Shown here: one piece after another, positions 33,601 through 34,257 of the stretch
Layout of the letters: the number at the start of each line of letters is the position of its first letter
Numbering within the stretch: the first letter of the stretch is position 1
Assembly: GCA_030445865.1 (NCBI GenBank)
Contig: JASUSV010000015.1
Span: forward strand, 1 to 34,257
DNA length: 34,257 nt
Direction of reading: 5' to 3'
Origin: Clostridia bacterium
Lineage (GTDB): Bacteria; Bacillota; DSM-521; Neomoorellales; Neomoorellaceae
The notes under the pieces: model-generated
What the model saw: only the letters and a program-made list of their open reading frames with translations
Told to the model about the DNA's origin: nothing
Database searches by the model: none
Translations under genes and position numbers: made by a program

Positions 33601-33671
33601 TTTAACTGTTTCATTTTTGCTATCAAGTTCTATCAAAAGATAGCACCTTGACAGCAAAGCAGGCCTAAAGT

Positions 33672-34040
33672 TCACGCTCTCCTAGGGGCCGGGTTTTCCC
33701 CACCCGTCCGGCTGACGGGACAGGTGGACCGCGGCTTCTGGAGTCCCGCCCGAAACAGTCACCCCGAAGGGCTTCCAAACGGCGGAGTGGTACATGCACC
33801 CGGCCTGCCGGGCTCCCACCTGGAGAGGATAGGGACGGTTAGCACCGCTGCCAGCGTGCCGCTGCGCATGCACCCCCAGCAGGGTACCCGGCGGTGCTCA
33901 GGACCCTAAGGCCCGTCATCGTTAAAGCCTGCCTTCGCGTGCACCCACCGCCAGCCGGCGCGCGTTCCGACAGCACTTTCTCCCGCCGGGCCTCCCCTAC
34001 CTCCCACGCCCCGGGGACACCCGGGGCAGAACAGCCATAG
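33672..34040 (-). ncRNA. candidate TnpB guide (omega/reRNA) region and IS right end
   Basis: About 370 bp follow the tnpB stop with no credible coding frame but dense GC-rich secondary structure. It includes a perfect 8-bp hairpin (GCCCCGGG, loop TGTC, CCCGGGGC; 34008-34027), an 8-bp long-range pairing AGCACCGC/GCGGTGCT around 33841-33899, a CCCGG/CCGGG hairpin near 33800-33815, and a CGGGT/ACCCG hairpin near 33692-33708. In IS605-family elements the TnpB guide RNA is made from exactly this position, 3' of tnpB and reaching the element's right end. The right boundary near 33672 (GTGAAC on the minus strand) is a guess. Confidence 0.55.
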
Positions 34041-34257
34041 TTAAACCGCGTTCTCTTCGTAATACCGCCGCAGGAGTATTTCTTTAACTTTTCTATAAGG
34101 TGTGTACCTCGTTATTTCTTCATCGTGTAACCTGCTCTTCACATTTACGGCGTTGACCTGGTCCGCATCAGCAGTAAAGCCGCATTTGCGGCACTTGAAA
34201 ATGTCCCCGTTGCGGTTCCGCGGGTCTACCCAGTGGCAGACCGGGCACTCCTGGCTG
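34041..34257 (-). CDS. tnpB: IS605-family TnpB, C-terminal end (cut by window edge)
   Basis: The last 72 codons of a gene entering from the right edge. The frame shows the OrfB zinc ribbon (CPVC and CRKC, 14 residues apart) and then TADADQVNAVNV, which matches the final RuvC segment with its catalytic Asp and conserved Asn. It ends in a basic tail (KEILLRRYYEENAV). TnpB is an RNA-guided nuclease that helps maintain IS200/IS605 elements. The N-terminal part and any tnpA lie outside the window, so intactness cannot be judged. Confidence 0.85.
   Translation of the reverse strand, partial: SQECPVCHWVDPRNRNGDIFKCRKCGFTADADQVNAVNVKSRLHDEEITRYTPYRKVKEILLRRYYEENAV

Noticed and set aside
33655-33666. 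CAAAGCAGGCCT next to the presumed IS right end is identical to 136-147 inside repeat copy A, as if the TnpB guide matched the MITE family.
   Set aside because: Only 12 bp, and an 11-base part (AGCAAAGCAGG) also occurs at 7478-7488 inside the unrelated glyQ promoter spacer, so chance is a sufficient explanation.
33682-33909. Open frames of about 60 codons on both strands in the region after tnpB.
   Set aside because: They lie in highly structured GC-rich sequence, lack good ribosome sites and have no protein-like pattern; a guide RNA fits better.
1-34257. CRISPR array, tRNA or rRNA genes.
   Set aside because: No regularly spaced direct repeats and no tRNA- or rRNA-like sequence was seen on either strand.

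Overview
The window reads as a chromosomal segment of an endospore-forming, Gram-positive, probably thermophilic member of the Clostridia (Moorella/Desulfotomaculum-like). The reasons are the sporulation genes (spoIIP, yqfC, yqfD), the HrcA/CIRCE heat-shock control, two-subunit glycyl-tRNA synthetase, a PPDK with its regulatory kinase/phosphatase, LarB, strong GGAGG-type ribosome sites with frequent GTG/TTG starts, and a moderately GC-rich composition. The genus is inference; no rRNA is present.

From about 28.5 kb down to 0.2 kb, nearly everything is on the minus strand and follows a gene order familiar from Firmicutes. Read in the direction of transcription it runs: larB, a small holin-like membrane protein, lepA, hemW, hrcA-grpE-dnaK-dnaJ, prmA, rsmE, mtaB, HIT protein, rpsU, yqfC-yqfD, phoH, 7TM-HD phosphodiesterase, ybeY, dgkA, cdd, yqzL, recO, a DUF4342 protein, glyQ-glyS, a CcpN-like regulator, the PPDK regulatory protein and ppdK. 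It combines heat-shock chaperones, ribosome and tRNA modification or maturation, sporulation, cell-envelope and nucleotide metabolism, and a pyruvate/PEP control module. Only a Nudix hydrolase (9.4 kb) and spoIIP (28.6 kb) lie on the plus strand in this core. The gene era, normally between cdd and recO, is not here.

Signals inside the core that I could place: sigma-A-type promoters before glyQ, phoH, rpsU and hrcA, an extended -10 before lepA, a perfect CIRCE, strong terminators after rpsU and after the holin-like gene, an intrinsic terminator in the short glyQS leader, and a 15-bp inverted repeat that would sequester the ribosome site of the holin-like gene. Two conserved genes (the PPDK regulator and hemW) have no ATG/GTG/TTG where the family requires the start and appear to begin at ATC and GTA.

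A non-coding repeat family is present: a 176-bp MITE-like element with imperfect terminal inverted repeats and a 9-bp target duplication sits between yqfD and phoH, and a longer, differently arranged relative runs off the left edge downstream of ppdK.

The right-hand 4.7 kb (about 29.6-34.3 kb) is accessory. It holds a 1104-residue DUF499/COG1483-type AAA+ ATPase, a short open fragment just upstream that may be the tail of a lost gene, a small three-helix membrane protein with its own promoter, and the 3' end of a TnpB-type IS605-family gene followed by about 370 bp of highly structured GC-rich DNA that fits a TnpB guide RNA (omega/reRNA). This stretch is the best candidate for an undescribed or decayed genome-defence locus, but its function cannot be read from the sequence alone.
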